Below, one piece after another: positions 11,767-23,580 of a stretch of DNA of 64,000 nt (its first letter is position 1; every line of letters starts with the position of its first letter). Origin of the DNA: Alviniconcha marisindica (lineage: Eukaryota; Mollusca; Gastropoda; Provannidae); the NCBI GenBank assembly GCA_018857735.1, contig JABMCL010002018.1, forward strand, positions 192,501 through 256,500. The letters run 5' to 3'. The notes under the pieces were generated by a model. It did not search any database and was not told where the DNA came from. It saw nothing but the letters and a program-made list of their open reading frames with translations. The position numbers were made by a program, and so were the translations under genes.

Positions 11767-12237
11767 CTTTTTCTTTGTGAAATATGTGGAGAAAAAAATC
11801 ATAATCATAAAGCTTTTGTAATTTTTGTATGAAATCCTGGCACAAAATGTGTGATGTTGTTTTGTTTTTTAACGAAATCTTTGTGATGTTTATTACAATA
11901 TCTTTGTAATTTTCCCTCCTCCTACCCCCCCTACCCCTCTAACCCCCACCCCCTCATGAACTCTTTGTTGTAATATTCTTGCACTCGCATCCGCATTCAT
12001 TCCTGTTGACGTTAATTTGACTGTGGACTGTTTTTGTCAATCTCCCAAAACACAACTAAAGCCGATCAGCTGGCAAGCACACTGAATTAACTCTTAAAAC
12101 AGAAGCGCACTCTGGCACAATTTAAAACTTGCTACTGGTGATGGTAGGATCCTGGACAGCAGCATTCAAAGCAGTAACATCCAAAAGTGCTTAGGTTGGC
12201 TGCAATTTAACATAGCTCCTTTTATACACGTAATGCA

Positions 12238-12268
<31 letters not shown>

Positions 12269-12297
12269 GCGTGCGCGCGCACACACACACGCACACA

Positions 12298-12364
<67 letters not shown>

Positions 12365-12689
12365 CTGTGTTAATACTAAACTCTTTTCTTTTGAGAAAAA
12401 AAAAATGGTTTCATTTTGAAGCCTGAACGCTAATATTGCCAGTAACGTTATGATTATGACCAGTGTCCCTTGTAGGCTTTTTTTGTTTTTGTTTTTGTTT
12501 GTTAACAAGGACAGTGTTGAATGGACTAACTCTTCGAAAATTTGTGTTTGATGTTTGTGTATGTATATTTTGTTTTATATTTGTGTTAGGATTGACTTTG
12601 TGGATTTGACCTGAGCATGAGAAGAGTTTTGAAATTTGCACTTATTTGCATGTGACAGTTTGACCATCCTGAGGTAACCTTGTGCGGTT
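10771..12689. other. Intergenic stretch with CT and CA microsatellites
   Basis: AT-rich unique sequence holding a short array of ACCCACTTAGG-type repeats at 11205-11325, (CT)n at 11681-11761, a C-rich patch near 11915-11955 and a compound CA/CGCA microsatellite at 12240-12362. I recognise no gene or mobile element. Confidence 0.7.
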
Positions 12690-13730
12690 GACAGGATGTT
12701 AAAATCCAGTTACTAACGTCTGTCCTGGTTGAAGAACCATCTGTGGTGAGTGTTGGTCTGTGGTAAGGCTGGTCTCTGGTGACGAGCGTCTGTGTTGAAG
12801 GGTGGTCTTTCGTGAGGTGAGTGTGGTCTTATTTGGTGAGGAACGGCTGTGCCGGTGAGGGCTGGGTCTGTGATGAGGTGTCGTCTTTGGTGAGGGGCAT
12901 CAGCAGTTAGTGAGAGGCGGTCTGTTTTGACCGAGTTTGACCAGTGAGGAGTGATCTTGGATGAGGGGCATCAGTGTTCCGGGGGGACCCTCGGGTGAAG
13001 GGCAGTCTGTATCGGGGATTGTCTGTGGTGTAACTGTCTGTGAAGAGCGATGGCCCGAGGTCACTGAGGGCAGTCTTTGGCCGGAAGGAGCCGTCTCAGT
13101 GGTGACGGTGGTCTGTGATGATGGTGGACGCTCTGTGGTTAAGAGTCTGGTGAGGAGCCCTCTGTGTGCACGGTAGTCTTTGATTGAGTGGCCGTCTGTG
13201 ATGCTGGACGGTCTTTGGTCAGGAGCCGTCTGTGTTGAAGGTAGTCTCTAGTAGACGGCCTATGGTTAGGAGTCTGGTGAGGAGCTGCCTGTGTTGAAGG
13301 TGGTCTTTGGTGGGGGGTCTGTGGTCAGGAGTCTTTGGCCAGGAGCCGTCTGTGTTGAAGGTAGTCACTAGTAGACGGTCTGTGGTTAAGAGTCTTTAGT
13401 GATGAGCCGTCTGTGTTGAAGGTGATCTTTGACATAGTGGTCTGTGATGATGGACGGACTGTGATTAGGAGTCTTTAGCGAGGAGCCGTCTGTGTTGACA
13501 GTGGCCTGTGATGATGAACGGTCTGTGGTTAGGAGTCTTTAGTGAGGAGCTGCCTGTGTTGAAAGTGATCTTTGATGGACGGCCCGGCTGTGATGATGAA
13601 CGGTCTGTGGTTAGGAGTCGTTAGTGAGGAGCCGTCTGTGTTGAAAGTGATCTTTGATGGACGGTCTGTGGTTAGGCGGCGTCTTTAGTGAGGAGCCGTC
13701 TGTGGTGAGGGTGGTGTTTGGTGAGGGGTC
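12690..13730. repeat. Degenerate GTCTGTGGT-type tandem array
   Basis: About 1 kb of loosely periodic G/T-rich sequence in which GTCTGTGGTTAGGAGTCTTT, AGTGAGGAGCCGTCTGTGTT and GAAGGTGATCTTTGATGGAC modules recur in varying order. The structure looks like a higher-order minisatellite that has been reshuffled. Confidence 0.85.
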
Positions 13731-14129
13731 CCTCCTCGCTTGTCCCTTTTTGATGTCCACCCCAGTCTATTTGTCAGTTGAAGTCAACAGTGATGCGCAG
13801 CTACTTCACCTGCTGTCACGAGTTGCCCATCACGTGGCGTGTTTGACAGTCGCATTCTCGGTGCACACGAGAGCCAGGCCATGGTTGGAGCACATGTTCG
13901 GGTGTCTAAACGAGGACTCCTGCATGTGCATGCATCCCTGTACTCGATCTCTTCGTCCGTTTTACATGTTGTGGCCGGGATGACCCGATGTGTCCTGCCC
14001 AAGTCCTCTCCAACGGATCATGGGACTATTTTTTCCCTCGGCTGAGGCAGTGGCTTATTTATTTACTTTGGCTTTTTTGTTGCTTTGTTCTTGTTTTCTC
14101 AGTATTTCTTGGTTTTGTTTTGTTGTTGC
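13731..14129. other. Unassigned sequence
   Basis: Apparently unique sequence with no recognisable exon, RNA or repeat. A run of open plus-strand codons exists but shows no domain and no supported splice boundaries. Confidence 0.4.
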
Positions 14130-14466
14130 TTTTGTATAATGTATTGTCCCAGACGGAATTTAAATACTCCCTGGGTAATTCTGGTTACCTGCTCCCGAGT
14201 AAAGTTAAAGCCAGCCATAACAGAATCCCGCTATCCCGCAGTGTGATTAATTCCCAGTGTTGCTGGATTTGGTACAGTCTTGTGCTAGGACTTGCTGTTG
14301 GGATGCTGTGGGATCTTAAACGTGCACAAGTCTGTAGATGGAGGAGGGACTGACGGACTAGATATTGTGTGTACCACACCGGGACGGGTCATGTTGCCCA
14401 AAACGGGATTTGAACCGGCAACTTCAGTCTGGATTCTCTGTCCGATGTCCTTACTAACTTAGCCAT
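14130..14466 (-). mobile_element. tRNA-derived SINE, about 330 bp
   Basis: The minus strand starts with a tRNA-like head. An A-box-like TGGCTAAGTTAGTAAGG (complement around 14440-14463) is followed about 35 bases later by a B-box GGTTCAAATCCCG (complement of 14405-14417). About 270 bp of tRNA-unrelated body follows, ending in an A/C-rich tail near 14130. Spacing and order fit a Pol III-driven SINE. The family is not named. Confidence 0.65.
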
Positions 14467-15107
14467 GCCAGCTGCTTTAAATAGAATTACAACCCTGAGC
14501 ATTGTTCCAGAACAGGGGCCTTTAAAAGATGGATGGTCTCTCACGAAGGTGATCTTTGTCAGAGCTCCACTGAAACGACCCTGTGAATGATCCTAAATCC
14601 AACAGTCGCCACAGGAAAATTTATCACCTGCTACGTTCCACAAAGACAATGCAAAGGTAGCAGTTGCCACTCACCTGTCACTGCCAGCAACATTGGGTGA
14701 CCTTCTTCACTTTCAAAATATCGTCACATAGCAAGGTATTCAGTATCCCTCTCTCAAAAACGTGTGATTCTGTGTATAATTATATATACTGCTCAACTTG
14801 TGGTTTGTTATTGTTGTTTTTGCCTAGCTGAAAAATTGCATGTTTGTAATTATACGCCTTCCACCCTCTCATTTACATGTGCTTTGTGACATTTCTGGAT
14901 TTCGGGGGAAAGCTTCACTTTCCAACATTTCCGACCTGGACTGTTGCTGGGTCCGGAAGTGAAGACTGGATGCTTCCGGATTTGTCGCTCTGTTCCCCTC
15001 CCATTGTAAGATTCATGAGATTAACTGTAAATGCACTTTAAGTACGTGTACTTCTAAACCCTTTTCGTGTCATTGTTAATGTCTTTTTTTCTCTGACCCC
15101 TCCCCAC

Positions 15108-15138
<31 letters not shown>

Positions 15139-15488
15139 GTAACTGTAATTGATCTTACGTGAGGTTGTAAACACCATTTCCTGTTAACTGTGGACACTTT
15201 TTCATGCGATTGTAAACCCTCTTTCCTGTGACTGTAAACACTTTTTCATGCGATTGTAAACACCCTTTCCTGCGAATGTATCAAACACAATTTTTTGCGA
15301 GTGTGACGCTCCTTTCTCTGTGACGGTGCATGCTGCTTCATACAAGTATCAGTGTACGTGGCGAGCCACTGTATTCTCCGGGCCCGGTACTGTCCTTTGC
15401 ATGCTAAAGTACTCCTACATACCCTTTGTTCTCATCTGCCAGTCATGCTATGTCCAATAAAGACAGAAATACAGCCATCGCTCCACTG

Positions 15489-15519
<31 letters not shown>

Positions 15520-15520
15520 A

Positions 15521-15569
<49 letters not shown>

Positions 15570-15990
15570 TGTTTATATTTGATTTTGTAACTGTGTATTA
15601 TTTCCTGTCAACAAGGTAAATCTTGGTTACCCAAAAGGCGCTACCCCGAGACTAAAATGTTGTCAGTTCTTCCGGACTTATCACAACGAAGCAGAACGTT
15701 TAGCTCTATGGAGCTGGATGCAAAACCAAACAAAAGAATGCAACGCCTGTAGTTCTGCATCATCCTTCGCTCTGATACAACCTACACGGTTCACAGGGTA
15801 TTAAAACCCAACAACCCCCACTTTGGTAAACATAGAATCACTACACCCCCCCCCCCCCCCCCCACCCCCCACGGTGAAACTATACATATGAAAATAGCAA
15901 AATCCACTCACACGCTCTCTCTCACACTCCCTCCACCCCACCCCCACCACAAAACAAAACAAAAAAAGACGGGGAAAAACACACAACACA
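14467..15990. other. Intergenic sequence with short repeats
   Basis: Contains a T-run at 15116-15138. Four or five copies of a TTGTAAACACCCTTTCCTGTG-like unit of about 38 bp lie at 15145-15300. TG and GA microsatellites lie at 15494-15570 and a C-run at 15844-15863. An AATAAA near 15457 could be a polyadenylation signal but there is no gene to attach it to. Confidence 0.6.
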
Positions 15991-16535
15991 AACACATGCA
16001 CAACAACAAAGAGCACAAGAGATGTCACATAAAAAGTCAAAAACATCACAGCTGCATGAAACATCTTTACTTGTCCCATTCCATCACAAGACCAAATGAA
16101 TGTTCCTCTCTCTCTCTCTCTTTCACACACACACACACACACAAACACACAATGCATACACATAATTATCAACAAATTATCAACAAGTTTGCTGAGGTTT
16201 TGTCAAGAATGGGCACAGCCCAAGCTGAAGATTATGTGGCTTATATTATATTTACACATACACAACAACAAAGAGCACGAACAAAGAGTAAGAGCTGTCA
16301 CATAAAAAGTCAAAAACATCACAGCAGCATGAAACATCTTGTTCCATTCCATCACAAGAACAAATGAATGTTCCACACACACGCACACACACGCACCACA
16401 CGCACGCACGCACACACTCTCTCTCTCTATTTCTCTCAATGCATACACATAATTATCAACAAATTATAAACAAGTTTGCTGAGGTTTTGTCAAGAATGGG
16501 CACAGCCCAAGCTGAAGAGTACGTGGCTTATATTT
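15991..16535. repeat. Two-copy tandem duplication of about 270 bp
   Basis: The block 15991-16248 (from the AACAACAAAGAGCAC segment through the CT/CA microsatellite to GAATGGGCACAGCCCAAGCTG and AAGATTATGTGGC) is repeated at 16265-16530 with small indels. Its GAATGGGCA...CTGAAGATT core recurs near 16705-16745, in the arrays at 24088-24620 and in the coding terminal exon at 24675-24863. Confidence 0.85.
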
Positions 16536-17044
16536 ACACCTCTCCTTCTTGCAATCAACACACTGGGTGTGGGGGTGGGGGATGGGGGGTTCTGTAAAAC
16601 CTAGCCATCAATCACACCTTAAAATCCTGTGACTCAATTCACACCTTCTCCCCCATTAATAAACACCTCTCCCCCTGTTAATAAACACAGTCAATGAGCA
16701 ATGAGTTTGTAAAGAATGGGCATTAACCCACATTTTGAAGATTCTGTGTAGATATGTATGTCTCCAGCCCCACCCCACCCCCCTCCATCACCACCACTCC
16801 CCTTCCTATACACGCATTTTAGGGGTTCATAAACCTTCACTCTTGACTCAGGGTGCAAAAACATTTTTGCTTTCAGTTTTTACCTCACATCTTCTTTACT
16901 TCCTGTGGCATCATTTTGAAGCCTAAGGTCTCAGATGTACAAAGAAATATGAGCACAGTAACACTTTATAAATTTACTGACAACCACACAATTGAATCGC
17001 AAAGTCCACCTACCTTGGGACATCAAATGTGGGTCAGAAACTCG
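16536..17044. other. Repeat-flanked intergenic sequence
   Basis: Contains one further degenerate copy of the GAATGGGCA core (about 16705-16745) and C-rich patches. No gene is seen. Confidence 0.5.
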
Positions 17045-17590
17045 TCCATGCTTTTACAGAGGCCAAGTGTTCTTTATCGCTAACTGTACTATCCCGAGAT
17101 ACCCAAGTGTTATTTATCGCTAACTGTACTATCCAGAGGCCAAGTGTTATTTATCCCTAACTGTACTATCCCGTGGTACCCAAGTGTTATTTATCCCTCA
17201 CTGTACTATCCAGAGGCCAAGTGTTATTTATCCCTAACTGTACTATCCAGAGGCCAAGTGTTATTTATCCCAAACTGTACTATCCAGAGGCCAAGTGTTA
17301 TTTATCCCTAACTGTGCTATCCAGAGGCCAAGTGTTATTTATCGCTAACTGTACTATCCAGAGGCCAAGTGTTATTTATCCCAAACTGTACTATCCAGAG
17401 GTCAAGTGTTATTTATCCCTAACTGTGCTATCCAGAGGCCAAGTGTTATTTATCCCTAACTGTACTATCCCAAGATACCCAAGTGTTATTTATCCCTAAC
17501 TGTACTATCCAGAGCCAGCAGAGGCCAAGTGTTATTTATCCCTAACTGTACTACCAAGAGGCCAAGTGTTATTTATCCCAAACTGTATAC
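17045..17590. repeat. 37-bp minisatellite, about 14 copies
   Basis: The unit is TATCCAGAGGCCAAGTGTTA then TTTATCCCTAACTGTAC. Several copies have CCCGAGATACCC in place of CCAGAGGCC, so at least two unit types are interspersed. There is no coding content. Confidence 0.93.
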
Positions 17591-18779
17591 ACAATATGAA
17601 TCCCTACACAAATATAAAACAAAAAATAGAAACACATTTTCAACTACTTAGTCCCTTCAATACTGCCCTTGATAAAAATAAAAAATAAAGATTTACAAGA
17701 CCCCATGCTGATGGAATTTACTGACACCAGATTTAAGAAAACTATACAAAAGGAATGAGCAGGAACAATAAATAAAATAATTTAAAAAAACATTATATAA
17801 ATGCATAATGGCAAATACCAGTGCAAAGCATGTGGCTATATTCTAACCTACTCCAGGCTTTAAAGGGAGAATATCTGTCAGCTCTGGGTTCTCAACAGAG
17901 GGGACCTTAATTTCTGCATCCACAGTACCCCACTGCAGGAACCGCAAAGGGGTATATATCAGGGTGAACACAAGTCACCAAATCACAAGTAGTACTCACT
18001 TGATTGAAAGGTTCATGAAATTTATGACCCAGTCAACTGCAAAGGGTCATATCAGAGTTAGTTAGTTAGTTTGTTCCTGGATATTCATGTCCTGTCTACT
18101 GCATAGGATTGCCTCAGGACATGACACGTTCAAAATCCTTTCAGATCAGTTCAAAACAGTCACTAAATCACAAATTCGTCTAAGTCACTGTCACAATGCT
18201 AAAAACTAACCACCCGTCTATCTGGGCACGATCACCAATGACTGGGTACCCAGCACATGCACAGGAACCTGCTTGAATCATTTGCAATTCTGAATGGGAT
18301 GACCTATTGTGTTCCATGCGCTCACAAGGAAACCTTTGTTATCCAGAACTAACACAGTTCAAAAGTAGGGCAAGGATTTGGAAGAAATGAAGGTGCATGG
18401 ACCCGGAAGGCACAAATTAGGACAAGAAAGAAATCCCTGGCAGTGGGCGGAGCATGTGTGGCTATATTCCGACCTACTCAAGGCTTTAAAGGAAGAACAT
18501 CTGTCAGCTCTGGGTTCTCCACAGAGAGGCAGTAAATTTCTGTGTCATGCATCCATGGCAATAATTATTTCTGGAATTTACACTGTATCATCAATGTTAA
18601 ATTTGTCCAGCATTTTCTTCAAAAGAAGAGGCGGGTGTAACATTCAATAACACTATTGACCTATTACACAGAATTGTTAAAGGAAGTGAATTAAGCATCA
18701 AACCCATGGGACACAGGAGTAATGGCCCCTTGACAACTGCTGGAAATAACAGCATCCTAGCTGTCGAACGTGTTTAGAG
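17591..18779. other. Unassigned sequence with a diverged duplication
   Basis: Two diverged copies of a block of about 90 bp (GTGGCTATATTC... CTACTC then AGGCTTTAAAGG... CTGTCAGCTCTGGGTTCTC) lie at about 17830-17915 and 18450-18530. The region directly precedes the piggyBac remnant and may be its non-coding 5' part, but no open frame supports that. Confidence 0.5.
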
Positions 18780-20125
18780 ACAAAAAAATTCAAACCCATC
18801 ATTACCTGTACTTTGTCGACCCAAGGATCCAGTCAATGCTGCTGACAAACTTTGATCCATTCTGAACAGTGTGCAATGTAACCTTCAGGATGAGTATGTG
18901 CCACATGAGCATGTGACAGTGGACGAGGCAATGGTGCCATTCAAGGGTTGTTCAGGATTCAAACAGTTCATGAAAGACAAACCTGTGAAATTTGGGATCA
19001 AGCTTTGGCTGTTGGCTGATGCTGTGACTGCCTACTGTTGTAACTTGGAAAGTCTCCACAGGCAAACATGGACCTCAGATCCACAGACTGGTGGGACTTA
19101 ACGCCTGAGTCATCACTGGCTTCATCAAGCCAATTGATAATTTCTCTCATCACCCATTCTGGCAAAATACCTGGCAGGTCAAAAGACTTACCTGTGTGGG
19201 GCAATGTGACCAAACCATCTTGGATACCCTGCTGACAACGTCAAAATGAACGCAGAAGCCTCACCGTCACAACTCCCTCATGGTAGCAGAGCTTGGCATC
19301 AGTGTGAAGATTCAAGCATGTTGGCGACAGCATGGAAAGATAAACACATCGTCTACTACCCGTCTACTGCCCGTGCCCCTCATGAGGAAGAACCGCAGAG
19401 CGTCACCCAACGACAGAGGGACGGCACAGAGACAGAACCCCCTGTCTTCCTACTGTGGCTGCCTATGCCCAGTGCATGAACGGAGTAGACAAACCAGACC
19501 ACATGACAATGCAAAACAAATCCAAAAACTGCATGAAATGGTACAGAAGAGTGGACATCAAACTCATGAAAGCCAGTCTGTCCTCCTACTGTGGCTGCCT
19601 ATGCCCAGTGCATGAACGGAGTAGACAAACCAGACCACATGACAATGTGAAACAAATCCAAAAACTGCATGAAATGGTACAGAAGAGTGGACACCAGACT
19701 CATGGAAACCAGTCTGTATAACGCTTACGTCATCAAGTAAGTAAGTAAATAGGTGTTTTACGCCCAGTCAACCAATGCAGTTATATCAGGGCAATTACGT
19801 CATCAAAGGACGTGCTATTGAGCACAAGGTGGGAAATATGGTGGAGCATGATTTTGTGGTTCATAACCTGGTTCATAACCAGACCTGGTTCATAACCTGG
19901 TTGAGGGTCAGTATACTGCAGAGAAAGCCCCAGCTGGTAGACCACACACTGGAGCCAATGACAATGACCCATGTTCAGATCCAATGGACCACTGGCCTAG
20001 GAAAAGTACGGGCAACCCAGACAACCCTTTCAAACACAGACAACTACCATAAAATGTAAAAAGTGTAATATTTACCGACATTGCAATCAGCACGACTGCT
20101 TCAAGGTATACCAGAAGTGTACCCT
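18780..20125 (+). pseudogene. piggyBac-type transposase remnant
   Basis: Decayed transposase of the piggyBac DDE superfamily. At 18871-19067 one frame reads VTVDEAMVPFKGCSGFKQFM, then KDKPVKFGIKLWLLADA, matching the family's first catalytic Asp region (DEAM, then KP.K.GIK.W). After a frame break comes VYTGKHG. Further on are LATAWKDKHIVYYPSTA and, at about 19455-19490, NGVDKPDHM, the region of the last catalytic Asp. METSLYNAYVIK at 19700-19736 matches the segment before the C-terminus. Cys-rich KCKKCNIYRHCNQHDC-like codons at about 20055-20105 recall the terminal zinc-binding domain. Several frameshifts, stops and an internal duplication at 19440-19720 show it cannot encode an active enzyme. 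Confidence 0.8.
19455..19720. repeat. Internal duplication within the piggyBac remnant
   Basis: About 145 bp beginning at the CTACTGTGGCTGCCTATGCC stretch and including the NGVDKPDHM codons is repeated in tandem. The second copy is in a different frame and differs at a few positions. The duplication happened after insertion and adds to the gene's decay. Confidence 0.8.
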
Positions 20126-20481
20126 TTGCACGCTACTTTGACACCGCAGTGGGGGCCACAAATGCTGACTGACCTCTGTAGATCCTGTTTTTTTCTTTTC
20201 TGTCTTTCTGTCTTCCAGACAAATATAACCATCATTATGTGGCCAGCTGTTTTGAGCACCTATTGTGTATGTGTGTGTGTGTTTGTGGGTATGAGAAAGA
20301 TTTATAGCATATAATAGCAAAATAGAGCAGCAGCTGATTGTGATGTGGGCCTGCATGCACCAGCATGGCAACATTAGTATTTATTATAAGTAAGTAGTAG
20401 ATAGGTGGCATCATCACTGACGTGACGTCATAATTTTATGAGGTAAAAGTTTTATGTCTGAGGATCAGCTGGGGGTCAGAA
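20126..20481. other. Transposon-flanking sequence
   Basis: TAAGTAAGTA-type repeats and a short TG tract near 20265-20290. No gene is seen. Confidence 0.45.
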
Positions 20482-20795
20482 AATAAATTAGCTAACCGCC
20501 ACAGGCAGTCAGTCTTTATTTCCAAAAACAAAAGTAGTTCAAAAAGGAAAAACCCTTGTTCCACACATAGGGTAAGTACATTTATAATATTTATTGGTTT
20601 GAGGATGTAGTGGAATTGTTGCTGTTCTTTTCTGAATAAATTAGCTAACCGCCACAGGCAGTCAGTCTTTATTTCCAAAAACAAAAGTAGTTCAAAAAGG
20701 AAAAACCCTTGTTCCACACATAGGGTAAGTACATTTATAATATTTATTGGTTTGAGGATGTAGTGGAATTGTTGCTGTTCTTTTCTGAATAGCAT
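20482..20795. repeat. 153-bp perfect tandem duplication
   Basis: Positions 20491-20643 and 20644-20796 are essentially identical (starts GCTAACCGCCACAGGCAGTC). They contain TTTATT on the plus strand, an AATAAA on the minus strand. The pair lies just upstream of the DIRS-like coding remnants and may be part of that element's terminal region. Confidence 0.85.
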
Positions 20796-20884
20796 CATTA
20801 TAAGGAAGAACAAATCAATAACAAAATAGCTGGACGTTGATCAGCGGTGTTGCGTTGCACCGTTTGGGATATTGTATGCTGTGT

Positions 20885-21235
20885 CAGCATGTCAGACCAT
20901 AGTGAGTCGGATGTAGATGAGACAGAATGACTCTTACTCGAAGACACTCTGTCACCGACAGAGAGGGAAAAAAGTCAGCCACTGGCTGACATTGATGAAA
21001 CTGCGCCACCAGCAAAAACCACAGAGGCATCACCGATGCTCAGCCCCTCTTCAGACACGCTAGCTGCTCTCTTGGACACCATCCAAAAGTTAGCAAAATG
21101 AGTGGACTGTTTGGAAAACAGAGAAAATGTCAGACAGGGAACTATGGGGGCAAAAAAGAAAAGCCGACCCTCAGTTTGACAATAACAAACGTCCCAGACC
21201 ATCATCACGAGGGTTTTCGGTGTCAACATCCATAG
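20885..21235 (+). pseudogene. DIRS-like element, gag-like 5' part
   Basis: The frame beginning SDHSESDVDETE, with a stop soon after, then LEDTLSPTERGKKSAT, and downstream PKLAKxVDCLEN-type codons, resembles the acidic ORF1 of DIRS retrotransposons. The assignment rests mainly on its position upstream of recognisable DIRS RT, RNase H and recombinase segments. The frame is broken by stops. Confidence 0.45.
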
Positions 21236-21314
21236 CTGTGCTACATGATTCACAGGCAAGTCTACAAGTCTACATGTAAGTCTACACAATTCATGTAGCA
21301 CCGCTATGGATGTC
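21225..21314. repeat. Inverted repeat, 24-bp arms
   Basis: The arms at 21225-21248 and 21291-21314 are reverse complements with one mismatch (CAACATCCATAGC...TACATGA against TCATGTAGCACCGCTATGG). The loop is 42 bp and carries AAGTCTACA repeats. The hairpin sits exactly between the DIRS-like gag remnant and the Ty3/gypsy fragment, so it probably marks the rearrangement junction. Confidence 0.85.
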
Positions 21315-22020
21315 AACACTGAAAATCCCTCCCCTGACCACACCGGTGCAGACACAAGTTCATATGGAATAGGGGGAGTCCTACTCCAAGAAGGCAAGCC
21401 CGTGGCCTACTGTAGCAGGACACTTACTCCTACAGAGCGCAGGTATGCGCAGAACGAGAAGGAGTGTCTGGCTGCCGTATGGGCGTGCAAATGATTCCAG
21501 AGGTACCTGATGTGCCTACCCTCATTTACACATGGTGGCAGCACTAACTTAAGTTCTTAACACCATAAGTACTTGAAATGGCCCTATTCAAAGCTCCTGA
21601 TTCGTTCGACTCTTTGTCGTGAACATGAATGCAGACAACCTGCTCAGCAGAGAAGCAGCGCTCAGGATGGGCTTAGTCAAAAGGACTGAAGCCATTGGCC
21701 AGCTGTTCGGTTAACTGGATGACTGTCCAGTTGATTGTCCACCAGTGAAGATCGTCCTGGAGGACGGAGCCAAGCCATACAGTCTACATACAGCACGGAG
21801 AATCCCCATCCCTCTTGTTGACAAAGTTAAACAAGAACTGGAGAGAATGAAGACAGCAGGAATCACTGAAGAAGTGACTGAACCTACAGACTGGTGCTCA
21901 CCAATGGTCCCTGTCATGAAGAAGTCAGGTAATGTTCGCATATGCACTGACTTGAAGAAACTCAACGCAGTGGTCAAGGGGGACACACTTCCGCCCCACT
22001 GGACACAGCATGTGGGATCC
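21306..22020 (+). pseudogene. Ty3/gypsy RNase H and RT fragments, out of order
   Basis: At 21345-21515 the frame reads [20 protein letters not shown] then [20 protein letters not shown], the RNase H domain of Ty3/gypsy retrotransposons, with a stop after WACK. At 21727-22010 the frame reads PPVKIVLEDGAKPYSLHTAR, then VTEPTDWCSPMVPVMKKSGN then VRICTDLKKLN, the N-terminal palm of gypsy reverse transcriptase. In an intact pol gene RT precedes RNase H; here the order is reversed, so these are shuffled fragments. Confidence 0.85.
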
Positions 22021-22169
22021 TAAGACTTTAGGAATAAATACACAATGTTACAACTTGATACTGGTCTCCAAGTGTCGTTATTCAGTGTGCTACTTGACAA
22101 CACAACGCAAGGCTTGCATTTACTGATTGGTCTAAACTAAACGAAACTTAAAACCAAAAACTAATACAA
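22021..22169. other. Possible LTR remnant
   Basis: Short AT-rich stretch with an AATAAA near 22033 between the gypsy RT fragment and the DIRS RT fragment. It could be part of an LTR, but no second copy is seen in the window. Confidence 0.25.
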
Positions 22170-23580
22170 TATCGTCACAGACACCATAAAAGTCTTTGAT
22201 TCTTTGGGCTTTACCAACCATGATGAGAAATCCCAGCTTATTCCCATGCAAGAAATAACCTACTTGGGGTTTGTAATCAATTCGCAAACCATGACCATTA
22301 TGCTAACATGAAAGAGAACAGAAACTGCTGAATGCTTGTGTGTGTCTTCTGAAGAAAACAGGAAAAAATCAGAACACTGGCCTCCTGCATTGGCCTGATG
22401 GTTGCTAGCTTTGAGGCAGTGCTGCTGGGTCCTCTTTACTACAGAGTCCTAGAAAAAGACAAAAACAGAGCTCCGTCAGAAAACAAAGGGAACTGGAAGT
22501 GGAAAGGAAGATGCTCGTCTCAGAGGAATCAAAAAATGAACTAAGATGGTGGGTAGAAAACACTGAAGAGCAAAACGCCCCATTTATAGACCAAATCGTA
22601 CCATTACGATGAAAACAGACAGCTCACTGACGGGCTGGGGAGCCTTGATTGCTTGCAAAAGAAAAGCAAGAAAAAAAAAGCGACTCTGGACTGAAGAGGA
22701 AAAACAGTACCACATCAATTACCTTCAACTACTGGCTGTTTTTCTGGGATTAAAAGCGCTTTTGAATCAGGTGACTGATTCACACATTAGAATCATGACA
22801 GACACCACCACGACGGTAAGCTGTCTGAATAAAATGGGATAAAAATCAGCTGTGCTGAATGACCTAACCTGCACCCTTTGGAAATGGTGTGCTGAGAGAA
22901 AGATATGGCTGAATGCAGCCCACATTCTGGGAGTCGCCAATGTGGAAGCTGATAAACTATCACGTGATCTGCACCTAGACACAGAATGGAAATTGAATAG
23001 TCAGCTGTTGAAGGAAGCGCTAACAGTCCTAGAAAGAGCCAACAGTTGATTTGTTTGCTTCAAGGACAAACGCAAAATTTTCTGTGTATGTGTCTTGTCT
23101 CCCTGACCCGGGAGCATACACTGCAGACGCATTCTCGTTACACTGGGGTGACCTTACATTCTTTTGTTTTCCACCTTTCAGCATTCTCCCTCAAGTGTTG
23201 AGGAAGATCAGGAAGAGAGAGCAACAGGAATAGTCGTAGCACCTCTGTGGAAAAACCAAGCCTTCTGGCCTATGCTTATGAACATGCTGTCAGCAAGACC
23301 AGTGTGACTATCAGCCAGGGAAGAGCAGCTAAGATCAGCCAGGGAAGAGTTGCTAAGTCAGCCTTGCAACAAAAATCAGAAACATCCACTACGCAAAAAA
23401 TTAGCATTACTCGTATGCAAAGTGTCCGGGACAGATTCAGAAGTCAAGGACTTTCTGAGGATGCAACCGAGTTTGTTATGTCATCCTGGCAAGAGCCCAC
23501 TCAACAAATGTACGATGTCTACATCAGACAGTGGGTGCGGTATGCATGTGAAAAGAAAATGGATGTTTTCACCACCTAGT
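22170..23580 (+). pseudogene. DIRS-like retrotransposon RT, RNase H and recombinase remnant
   Basis: At about 22180-22310 the frame reads KVFDSLGFTNHDEKSQLIPM then QEITYLGFVINSQTMTI, the thumb-side end of DIRS reverse transcriptase. At 22609-23040 KTDSSLTGWGALIA, then HINYLQLLAVFLGLKALLNQ, then LNAAHILGVANVEADKLSRD correspond to DIRS RNase H, interrupted by one stop at about 22840. At 23247-23577 RDRFRSQGLSEDATEFVMSS then WQEPTQQMYDVYIRQWVRYA is the N-terminal part of the tyrosine recombinase, ending in a stop before the catalytic domain. The element is therefore truncated and inactive. Confidence 0.85.

Noticed and set aside
14405..14417. Possible tRNA gene from the B-box
   Set aside because: A- and B-box-like strings are present but arms do not pair into a cloverleaf by eye, and a non-tRNA body follows, so SINE is preferred.
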